Shown here piece by piece: positions 1 through 5,946 of a stretch of DNA of 64,000 nucleotides. Below the pieces are notes generated by a model, which saw only the letters and a program-made list of their open reading frames with translations, was not told the origin of the DNA and did no database searches. Source of the stretch: Aliikangiella maris (GTDB lineage Bacteria; Pseudomonadota; Gammaproteobacteria; Enterobacterales; Kangiellaceae); the NCBI RefSeq assembly GCF_040719265.1, contig NZ_JBFDAH010000022.1, forward strand, positions 1-64,000, read 5' to 3'. The translations under genes and the position numbers were made by a program. Each line of letters begins with the position of its first letter. The first letter of the stretch is position 1.

Positions 1-87
1 TAAGTCTGCTGGAGCTAAAGTCACCCACTCCGCAGCTTCAAGCTTCCCAATAATAATTACTAAAAACATAAATATATATTTTTTCAT
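1..87 (-). CDS. Small secreted cassette protein, 3' end outside window
   Basis: An open frame starts at ATG 85-87 and runs off the left edge (29 codons visible). It begins MKKYIFMFLVIIIGKLEAAE, a typical signal peptide: basic N-terminus, hydrophobic core and a possible cleavage site near AA-E. It lies just downstream of attC-like site A, as the first gene of a new cassette would. The mature part is outside the window, so no function can be given. Confidence 0.6.
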   Translation of the reverse strand, partial: MKKYIFMFLVIIIGKLEAAEWVTLAPADL

Positions 88-101
88 ACGCTTCCTTTTT
101 G

Positions 102-159
102 AATTAACGCCTAATTGTGTTGCCCGTCTTTTGCGTCAACCTCCGATTCCTGGTTATAT
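102..159 (-). repeat. Candidate attC site A
   Basis: In the minus direction this runs from an R''-like ATATAAC (153-159) to an R'-like GTTAATT (102-108), 58 bp, with a short internal GTTG/CAAC stem. It overlaps the last codons of the gene ending at 111. Pairing is weaker than in the other sites of the array, and the call rests partly on position between two cassette-like genes. Confidence 0.45.
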
Positions 160-527
160 TTTTGGTTGGATTTACTTAATTTGTCTCGATTTAATAGGAA
201 GAATAAAAAGAAAGCATATCCAACAAGACTACCGAATAAATTGATAAACACCCAGTAAAATGGCATCTTCTTTGGGTGAGCAATTAGTGCATGTAAAACT
301 GGGCCACCGATAATAAGAGCACCAAACAACATGCCACCAATATCAATTTTCATTCTCGAAAGTGCACCCGATTCAATTAGTACAGCTATACCAACACACA
401 CTACCGCAACCGCGANAATATCAATTTTCATTCTCGAAAGTGCACCCGATTCAATTAGTACAGCTATACCAACACACACTACCGCAACCGCGACGGTGAC
501 TAGAGTTTTTCGTAATGTTTTTGTCAT
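111..527 (-). CDS. Small membrane protein in integron cassette; coding sequence distorted by assembly gap
   Basis: A small hydrophobic protein with three likely membrane helices (LVTVAVAVVCVGIAVLIESG, GGMLFGALIIGGPVLHALIA and a C-terminal FYWVFINLFGSLVGYAFFLF) and a charged tail. I chose the ATG at 525-527 because GGAAG sits just upstream; an in-frame TTG lies 12 bases earlier. A 77 bp segment is present twice around an N at 416, so 26 residues ending RMKIDI are duplicated in the translation. The true product is probably about 112 residues with one copy. It sits between attC-like sites A and B. The family is not recognised. Confidence 0.6.
   Translation of the reverse strand: MTKTLRKTLVTVAVAVVCVGIAVLIESGALSRMKIDIXAVAVVCVGIAVLIESGALSRMKIDIGGMLFGALIIGGPVLHALIAHPKKMPFYWVFINLFGSLVGYAFFLFFLLNRDKLSKSNQKYNQESEVDAKDGQHN
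339..493. repeat. 77 bp direct duplication around an N: likely assembly artefact
   Basis: Positions 339-415 and 417-493 are identical by eye and are separated by one ambiguous base at 416. The 78-base period keeps the reading frame open. An exact repeat meeting at an undetermined base is the usual trace of two contig ends that overlap but were joined through a gap. Confidence 0.85.
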
Positions 528-539
528 TTTAGCTTCCAA

Positions 540-611
540 ATATAACGCCCGCAGCTGCGGACGACTTGGAGCGCAGCGGAAAGGCGTTCCGACAGCCTGC
601 GCTTGTTAAAT
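540..611 (-). repeat. attC recombination site B of an integron cassette
   Basis: In the minus direction it starts with R'' ATTTAAC (605-611) and ends with GGGCGTTAT, the ending common in Vibrio-type chromosomal integron repeats. The arms pair almost throughout (TAAC, then GCGCAGGCTGTCGGAAC against GCCCGCAGCTGCGGAC), leaving a short loop, as in a folded single-stranded attC. It lies just after the SUKH-EndoV gene and just before the next cassette gene. Confidence 0.85.
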
Positions 612-624
612 GCTTCGAAGATAA

Positions 625-1905
625 CTATTGACGGCATAATGAATCAGCAAGCTTAATTAGTTTTGGTATTCTAAAAGGCCCATCCATATCTTCGACTATC
701 TTTTTCGCTCTATGTAAGTCGATACCTTCGCTTGTAACATATAGCGGCTTTTTACTGTCGCCTCTGAACACCTCATTTTCTTTCATTGTATTGCCTCGCG
801 GATTCTTTGCGACACCAATAACTACCACCTCTTTATTTAAAGCCTCGTATAAATACTTGCCTAATCCAGGTTTGCCTTCATCAAGATGGACATAACCGTC
901 TACAAAAATACAATCCGGACTTAATTCGTGTTCTTTTAGCAAGGAGAGAATACAAGGAAGTTCTCTCTTATAAAATTCACCTGAAACATAATCTTCAATA
1001 CCAGAAACTGTAGACTCGTATGTTTTTGCTTTGTCATTCCAGTCGGAAAAAGAAACACCCGCAACATGAGCGTTACTCCCCCTATAATCAACATCAATTG
1101 CTAGAAATTCCATAAACGTAAATTGCTTTTCTGTTTTCGATAAGTCCAAATTACTCTCCGTAGATAGAAATTTCCCTATTCTTCGGTTAAACATCTTCAC
1201 TGCATTTTTTGTTAACTTAACATCGTACTTCAGATCACTTACCCGCTCGAATTCAAGTGCCTCCCTTGCATCAGGCCAGTATTTGTAGGGAAACCCAAGC
1301 ATACTTGCAAGCCTAGTTAGAGTGTTTTGATGATCTAGGCCATAGACACTGTTTAATTCTTCAAGCGAATCTTCGATTGAATTATTTTGGATTATCACTC
1401 GCTTGAGTATATTGAAAGACTCAAGCTCTTTGTCAATCCAAGAAGTGAATAAAGAAATTAAATCTGTGGCACCAAAATAAATCCATCCTTCATAAGGACT
1501 AAATTCAATGAATCTTCCCTTATCAGGTCCATTAGTAACAATACACCCTTCGTGAGAGTAGTATCTATCCATAATACCTAACATTCCCGAAGCTATATCT
1601 TCATATTCTTCATCAGTCTCAAGATAGAAATCTATACCTTGCCATTCACAATCAGGTTTATAGAGTCGGATTTCTTCGAGTGGACATATTCCATAATCAG
1701 GCCCAAAACCACCGTTTCCAACTTCTAGGTAATATGATCTCAATTGTTCTGGAAGCTCACGCTTTAAACTCAACTCATACTTATTCAGCAGTGTTTCTGT
1801 TAGTAATGGAGCTGCTTCATATTTGTGGCTATCTGCGCCGAACACAACTTTATTGGAGTCGATAGATTTAAGTTCAGCAACACGATTAACAATATTGAAC
1901 CACAT
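625..1905 (-). CDS. SUKH (SMI1/KNR4) domain fused to endonuclease V
   Basis: A 426-residue two-domain protein. Residues about 25-155 match the SMI1/KNR4 (SUKH) fold: LPEQLRSYYLEVGNGGFGP, then a stretch ending in SLFTSWIDKEL. Residues about 262-426 match endonuclease V (Nfi), which nicks DNA or RNA near deoxyinosine or inosine. Visible catalytic positions are D271 (AIDVDY), Y306 and E315 (KRELP), D336 (FVDG) and K367 (IGVAKNP), followed by the conserved LYVTSEGIDL and a C-terminal IPKLIKLADSL. The metal-site His that usually follows VDG by five residues appears to be Asp, with a His two places earlier. SUKH proteins are mostly immunity proteins of bacterial toxin systems, so the fusion could be a regulated nuclease or a toxin with its own antidote; that is inference. 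Cassette position is shown by attC sites on both sides. Confidence 0.85.
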   Translation of the reverse strand: MWFNIVNRVAELKSIDSNKVVFGADSHKYEAAPLLTETLLNKYELSLKRELPEQLRSYYLEVGNGGFGPDYGICPLEEIRLYKPDCEWQGIDFYLETDEEYEDIASGMLGIMDRYYSHEGCIVTNGPDKGRFIEFSPYEGWIYFGATDLISLFTSWIDKELESFNILKRVIIQNNSIEDSLEELNSVYGLDHQNTLTRLASMLGFPYKYWPDAREALEFERVSDLKYDVKLTKNAVKMFNRRIGKFLSTESNLDLSKTEKQFTFMEFLAIDVDYRGSNAHVAGVSFSDWNDKAKTYESTVSGIEDYVSGEFYKRELPCILSLLKEHELSPDCIFVDGYVHLDEGKPGLGKYLYEALNKEVVVIGVAKNPRGNTMKENEVFRGDSKKPLYVTSEGIDLHRAKKIVEDMDGPFRIPKLIKLADSLCRQ

Positions 1906-1928
1906 TTAATACACCACACAACCCGATC

Positions 1929-1991
1929 ATTTAACGCCTAATTAATTCGATAGGCGTTTTTTGCCGATTCGAATTCAATGACTGGTTACAC
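1929..1991 (-). repeat. attC recombination site C
   Basis: In the minus direction it runs from GTGTAAC (1985-1991) to GTTAAAT (1929-1935). The arms CATTGAATTCGAATCGGC and GCCTATCGAATTAATTAGGC are near complements around a short AAAAAAC loop, giving one long imperfect hairpin with unpaired bases, as expected for attC. It separates the 2002-2424 cassette gene from the SUKH-EndoV gene. Confidence 0.85.
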
Positions 1992-2001
1992 TCTCTCAAG
2001 T

Positions 2002-2424
2002 TCATTTGAGTTTCCAAGGTATCATAGTATCGAACGTGAAACACACTGATCCTTTTATTCTAAATTCATCCTGCGCCAAAGGGCTTGGTTCAGTAAATGC
2101 AAAATTAAAATGCTCTCCCATACTTGCCGGCTTCTTAGGATGCTTTAAAACTTTGGCCAACAAATAATACTCCCCTCCATAATGATGAATTCCTGGAGTC
2201 TCTTCACAATATTCATAAACTTCTGCGTCTTTGGTTTTATCAATCCCAGCATTCAGAAAAAATTCTTCTACTTCTTTTGGAAATATGGACTCGATAGCCT
2301 CTATGTAATTCTTGCAATAATCGCAAGTGCACTCTTCGCTGCCGCCTTTATTTATTTTTTCATATATCTCTTTCGTGCCACTTGGGTCTAATTCGAGAAT
2401 ATATCCGCAGATTTCGAGATTCAT
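2002..2424 (-). CDS. Cys-motif cassette protein of unknown function
   Basis: A 140-residue soluble protein beginning MNLEICGYILELD with a CTCDYCKNY motif near residue 33, followed by FPKEVEEFFLNAGID. From memory this layout resembles small proteins found beside bacterial toxin genes in Firmicutes, with a CxCxxC element and a following EFL..FG.D segment, but I cannot name a family. There is no signal peptide or membrane segment. The region before the ATG has no strong ribosome site, as is common for cassettes. attC-like sites C and D flank it. Confidence 0.65.
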   Translation of the reverse strand: MNLEICGYILELDPSGTKEIYEKINKGGSEECTCDYCKNYIEAIESIFPKEVEEFFLNAGIDKTKDAEVYEYCEETPGIHHYGGEYYLLAKVLKHPKKPASMGEHFNFAFTEPSPLAQDEFRIKGSVCFTFDTMIPWKLK

Positions 2425-2433
2425 ATTTTTATC

Positions 2434-2498
2434 GTGTAACGCTCGTTTAATTTGGGAGGCATCTTTTTTGCCTGTTCAAATTCAAACACTTGTTAGCT
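2434..2498 (-). repeat. attC recombination site D
   Basis: The minus strand reads GCTAACAAGTGTTTGAATTTG at one end and CAAATTAAACGAGCGTTAC at the other, around GGCA-AAAAAGA-TGCC. This is the classic layout of chromosomal integron repeats (TAACAAGYG at the 5' end, CGTTA at the 3' end, nearly complementary arms). The GTTAGCT box is at 2492-2498. Confidence 0.9.
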
Positions 2499-2503
2499 GA
2501 TTT

Positions 2504-2824
2504 TTAATTAGTCACATAAGCACGGTTTATGTAGCAACTACTAGAATTCTCATCGTAGTTAATGCTTAGTTTCTTGCCCGTAGACATTGCCATCATCGCA
2601 AGCGAATAAATTTTATTTGCACCTTCAATCGTCATACTTCTTTGGCCAATTTCAGTATAAAAATATTTACTGCCATTGGTGCACTCCGTAGGAAATGTTG
2701 CAAACGTAAGAACAAAACCTCCGTCTGCTAGAGGATAGATCATTTTAATAGTATCAGTGTGCCACTTATCCGCAGACGCATTGAGCGAAATAGCTAACAT
2801 AAAAAATATTAATACAAACTTCAT
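2504..2824 (-). CDS. Small secreted cassette protein, related to the gene at 18995
   Basis: A 106-residue protein with an evident signal peptide (MKFVLIFFMLAISLNASA, cleavage near ASA-DK) and GGAGAA six bases before the ATG. The mature part has two cysteines and a segment around IYSLAMMAMSTGKKLSINY followed by SSCYINRAYV. The same order appears in the product of 18995-19327 (LYSTALFAFSTGSKKVRVY, then DSCTTATYI), so the two are probably paralogues. Small periplasmic proteins of this kind are common in chromosomal integron cassettes; the function is unknown. attC sites D and E flank it. Confidence 0.75.
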   Translation of the reverse strand: MKFVLIFFMLAISLNASADKWHTDTIKMIYPLADGGFVLTFATFPTECTNGSKYFYTEIGQRSMTIEGANKIYSLAMMAMSTGKKLSINYDENSSSCYINRAYVTN

Positions 2825-2860
2825 TATTCAATTCTCCGTAGTTCCGTAGTAATTTAGTAA

Positions 2861-2965
2861 AGCTAACGCTGCCATAATTTGCAGTTTTGGAGTGGAGACT
2901 TTTGTGCTATTTTTAAGCACAAAAGGCGTAACGGAAAAACTGTCAAATTGATGGCCTTGTTAGCC
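2861..2965 (-). repeat. attC recombination site E
   Basis: A 105 bp inverted repeat. The minus strand starts GGCTAACAAGGCCATCAATTT and ends AAATTATGGCAGCGTTAGCT. Complementary arms include GACAGTTTT against AAAACTGC, and an inner perfect TTTTGTGC/GCACAAAA stem. Terminal core boxes are GTTAGCC (2959-2965) and AGCTAAC (2861-2867). It is the longest and clearest attC in the window. Confidence 0.9.
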
Positions 2966-2971
2966 GCTGAA

Positions 2972-3430
2972 CTAAGCATTATCTAAAAGCTCTTCGCTTG
3001 ACCGGAAAGAACCTAATCCCACAGACTGAAATGCATCATGGTGCCCTGCATCCACTGATACTCCAATGAACTCCAATGCATCGCTAATTGAACCAGATTC
3101 AGACTTTGCCGGGCCGAATACCACTTCATGATTTCTATAAACAATAACCGATTGACAACCTTCCCCGCCAAAATACTCTGTTTCTAGATACAGAATGTAT
3201 TTATCTTGCGATGCTTTCAAAAGCATCTCTGATAGCTCTTTCGACAAATAGGTGAACTCATCAAAGCAGAAGTTTAATGGCGGTGAGATTCTGTCATCTA
3301 TCAAATCATCTGTAAGGGGAAATATCACGTACCCTTGATTGATTTTATGAAAATATTTAAATGGAATCACAGACGCAACTTCATTTGCATCGGCTTCTGT
3401 CGTGATTATACCTGTTACAAAATGACCCAT
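2972..3430 (-). CDS. Cassette protein of unknown function
   Basis: A 152-residue soluble protein beginning MGHFVTGIITTEADANEV. It has mixed alpha/beta character, a YFGGEGCQSVIVY strand-turn-strand and a C-terminal DALEFIGVSVDAGHHDAF segment. I do not recognise a family; small cassette proteins with this GGEG.Q layout are often annotated hypothetical. It is the cassette nearest the promoter-bearing repeat at 3483-3595, so it would be the first and most expressed gene if transcription starts there. attC site E follows its stop codon. Confidence 0.7.
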   Translation of the reverse strand: MGHFVTGIITTEADANEVASVIPFKYFHKINQGYVIFPLTDDLIDDRISPPLNFCFDEFTYLSKELSEMLLKASQDKYILYLETEYFGGEGCQSVIVYRNHEVVFGPAKSESGSISDALEFIGVSVDAGHHDAFQSVGLGSFRSSEELLDNA

Positions 3431-3482
3431 ATACTCGATTCTTTTTTACGGCTAACAGCTGATTGAATGCAGTAAATCTCGT

Positions 3483-3595
3483 TAATCTTCAAGCGAGCTT
3501 TTACTGATTTCAAGTTATCTTTAATATCAATATTTTACAGTGGAGAAGATAATTTTCAAGCGTTATTACTCCGCTTTACTGCATATAAATACAGG
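3483..3595 (-). repeat. Direct repeat copy 1 at left edge of the defence island
   Basis: This 113 bp segment matches 19376-19488 in the same orientation at roughly three quarters of positions by eye, with identical blocks such as TAATCTTCAAGCGAG, TAATTTTCAAG and TTATTACTCCGCTTTAC. It lies directly upstream, in the minus direction, of the first cassette gene. A GTTAGCC core box follows at 3442-3448. It could be a promoter/attI-like leader duplicated around the island. Confidence 0.75.
3532..3559 (-). promoter_or_regulatory. Candidate sigma-70 promoter reading into the cassette array
   Basis: The minus strand has TTGAAA (3554-3559), a 16-base spacer and TAAAAT (3532-3537). The same arrangement with TAAGAT is kept in the second repeat copy although the flanks have diverged, which supports function. 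It faces the cassette genes at 3430 and below, as an integron Pc promoter would. Confidence 0.55.
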
Positions 3596-3669
3596 CGTCA
3601 TTTGTGTTTATTTTTTAAATCAACCACTTACCAATTACAAAGCGTAGTAAACACAAACAGTATCAATCA

Positions 3670-4695
3670 TTACTTAACTTTATCACGGCAGCGCTGAGAC
3701 TGATTATGTTCAACTCTATTTTTTATGACATTTAACACTGACGAGTGAAAATCATCAAACACATAGCTAGCCCAAAACTTACCGTAAAAATTTATTTTAG
3801 TTGAGATTCGATAACCCGTTTTTAGCGTTAACAAAGTTGCCCCCTCTACTTTCTGTAAAGTATAAGCGCCGTGTGTTACATCAAAATATTGGTCACCAAT
3901 GACTATATGTGTATCAAGCTCTTTAATTGCCATTGAGCCAGGATCAACTTTAACTTCATACTCAAGTAACTCATTCTCTTTGATTTTTGTCACGTATTCT
4001 TCAAAGTGGATACCTCGCTGCCATTTGATATCCCGTAACCCGCCAACTTCAAGCCTGCTTAAACAAGCAGAAACAGGTTGAGGAATGCCAATTGAATGTG
4101 AAAATGTCCAGATGAGCTCTTTGTCGCTGATATTGGGAACCTCTTGAATACCTGACCATACTTGCTCAATCGGCGCCTCAATGCGAATCGAGGACTCTGC
4201 TTCAATCAATTCGGTTAGAGTCCCTAAATTGCCTTCCAAGGGTAAAACCAGATAAGGAAATAAAACAACACAAGTGCTTGTACTCGAAAATGTACGATTA
4301 CAAAAATTTCTGCGAAGCCAGCCGCAAAATAACCCACCAGCACTGGATAAAAAAGCATACAAAGGACTCAGTATTATTACGCAAATAATCGTTTCGTACT
4401 TGAAAAGCAGTGCAAAAAACGACCAAAAAATCAAACCACCCCACGGCGCCCAAATTAAATATTTGCGACTTTTAGCCTGCTCTTCTGTTGCAAAAAAAAC
4501 AGTAATTGCACCCGCAGCTATCGGAGCAAAAATAAGAATTCCAACCGTCATAAATTTAACAAGACTTAAAACCACTAACAACGTGCATGTTAAGAAGATA
4601 AAAGCCGCAGCAGCCACCGTCCCAATAAGAAAACTTTTATGTTTTTCTTTTAATGTCAAATTCTTACTCCTAATGTAAAGCGAATGTTCAATCAT
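3670..4695 (-). CDS. Membrane-anchored SRPBCC (START-like) protein
   Basis: A 341-residue protein. Residues about 22-160 hold four hydrophobic helices (FLIGTVAAAAFIFLTCTLLV, the helix around LIFAPIAAGAITVFFA, one around LIWAPWGGLIFWSFFALLF and one around IICVIILSPLYAFLSSAGG). The C-terminal half, from IRIEAPIEQVWSGIQ to about 325, reads as an SRPBCC/polyketide-cyclase-like domain with the typical I.APIE.VW start and a late VEGATLLTLKTGY strand. Such domains bind hydrophobic ligands; the ligand is unknown. It is co-oriented with the defence genes but 184 bp from mcrC, and membership in the defence operon is not shown. Confidence 0.65.
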   Translation of the reverse strand: MIEHSLYIRSKNLTLKEKHKSFLIGTVAAAAFIFLTCTLLVVLSLVKFMTVGILIFAPIAAGAITVFFATEEQAKSRKYLIWAPWGGLIFWSFFALLFKYETIICVIILSPLYAFLSSAGGLFCGWLRRNFCNRTFSSTSTCVVLFPYLVLPLEGNLGTLTELIEAESSIRIEAPIEQVWSGIQEVPNISDKELIWTFSHSIGIPQPVSACLSRLEVGGLRDIKWQRGIHFEEYVTKIKENELLEYEVKVDPGSMAIKELDTHIVIGDQYFDVTHGAYTLQKVEGATLLTLKTGYRISTKINFYGKFWASYVFDDFHSSVLNVIKNRVEHNQSQRCRDKVK

Positions 4696-4719
4696 AACTC
4701 ATTTGCTTTTTTAACAGTT

Positions 4720-4857
4720 CTATTTAACTTTTGATTGTACTCGAAATATAATTTTTTCTACACCTGCGCCAACGCTCTCACAAACACTATTTTTCTCTTT
4801 AGTTATTATTGAAGTGCAACCAAATAGATAGATAATCCAAAGATAATATTGATTTGA
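4720..4857 (-). other. Possible remnant of a small lipoprotein gene
   Basis: Between mcrC and the SRPBCC gene the minus strand has an open frame without an ATG, GTG or TTG start. It reads LWIIYLFGCTSIITKEK and ends QSKVK at a TAG (4720-4722). A hydrophobic stretch ending LFGC resembles a lipoprotein signal. It may be a truncated cassette-type lipoprotein or chance. Confidence 0.2.
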
Positions 4858-4879
4858 CTATTGCTGTGAAGTTCATTTT

Positions 4880-5929
4880 TTACCCTAATGAATACTTAAC
4901 CAGCTCTAACAACTCACTTCTAATATCTCGCCAGTCCTGGCTTAAATCCAATGTGCAAATATGAATTTTTCTACCGTTCATTGAATAAGTTTCTCTCAGC
5001 TTTTTTTCAATTACTGGATAAACCAGCATACCTTCAGCTTTAGCATCATTTCCTCCTTCCGACTTTAAATTATCTAGGTAAGCTAAAATTTGATATAGGT
5101 TTCCAGAGTGAATACTTTCTTTATCGTAATAGGACTGAAGTGTTTTGCTGTAATACTTGGCATCAATAATTAACGTTCTATCTTTGTCTCGAATTGAAAT
5201 ATCTGTTCTCATCGAAGGTAAGTGTTTTAAAAGTGGATCTGTTTCACTTGTTGCATTCCATTTAATTTCTTCTTTTTTTACTTTGGAGCCTTTTAATTCC
5301 ATTTTATAAAAATTAAGCATAAAACTTTCGTATAAGCGAGCCATCGCTTTGTCGTTACGTATAAAATCTTTAAACTTGTACTTTCCTGATTGTTCATCAA
5401 TTAGCCAAGAAGATAAAACCATTTCACAAATATTCAACAAAAAGCGATAGAAGCGATTATTTGAGTTAAGCTGTATTTTTTGAAACAGAAATTTATTAAG
5501 CGGTACATCATCAACCTCATGTAAACTACGGTATAATTTTAATAGTTTACCTTTAAGTTTTTTATCAATTGTTGGTACACTAGCTAGAAACCTCAGTGTT
5601 GATTTGATGATTCGGTTTGGCATTGTATTAACAGTAAACTCATCAAAATGACAACACGCTCGCCCTTGTGCGGCCAACATTCGTCTTGTTGTCATTGCTA
5701 TATCAATACGACCTCGTATTGAAGAGAGTTCTTCCTCGTGAGGTTCATAACATCTATCAAGCCCCCGACGAAGCGTATGATTAACGCCATTTATCAAAAC
5801 TGTGGCAAAAAGGTCGGCTAACTCATTGGAATCTATGCCAGAAACATCAGTCACTTCACCTTCAGCTAAGCTATTCCAAGCATAGCAAAGTAGATAATAG
5901 ATATTTTGAATAGGTATCTTGGCAGCCAT
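4880..5929 (-). CDS. mcrC: McrC-like nuclease subunit of a McrBC restriction system
   Basis: A 349-residue McrC-family protein. McrC carries the PD-(D/E)XK nuclease that cleaves modified DNA when bound to the McrB GTPase ring. The N-terminus has the family signature IPIQNIYYLLCYAWN. Catalytic-type residues are D243 (MRTDISI) and the DAK at 256-258 (LIIDAKYY), followed by a conserved helix LYQILAYL around 278-285. It starts 17 bases after the mcrB stop, in the same direction, which is the usual mcrBC order. Target-modification specificity cannot be read from McrC. Confidence 0.9.
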   Translation of the reverse strand: MAAKIPIQNIYYLLCYAWNSLAEGEVTDVSGIDSNELADLFATVLINGVNHTLRRGLDRCYEPHEEELSSIRGRIDIAMTTRRMLAAQGRACCHFDEFTVNTMPNRIIKSTLRFLASVPTIDKKLKGKLLKLYRSLHEVDDVPLNKFLFQKIQLNSNNRFYRFLLNICEMVLSSWLIDEQSGKYKFKDFIRNDKAMARLYESFMLNFYKMELKGSKVKKEEIKWNATSETDPLLKHLPSMRTDISIRDKDRTLIIDAKYYSKTLQSYYDKESIHSGNLYQILAYLDNLKSEGGNDAKAEGMLVYPVIEKKLRETYSMNGRKIHICTLDLSQDWRDIRSELLELVKYSLG

Positions 5930-5946
5930 TAGTGATTCAACTTGAC

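Noticed and set aside
3431..3480. GTTAGCC box at 3442-3448 as another attC
   Set aside because: The nearest partner box is only about 36 bp away and the arms do not pair, so a full attC is not supported; an attI-like role is left open under the repeat finding.
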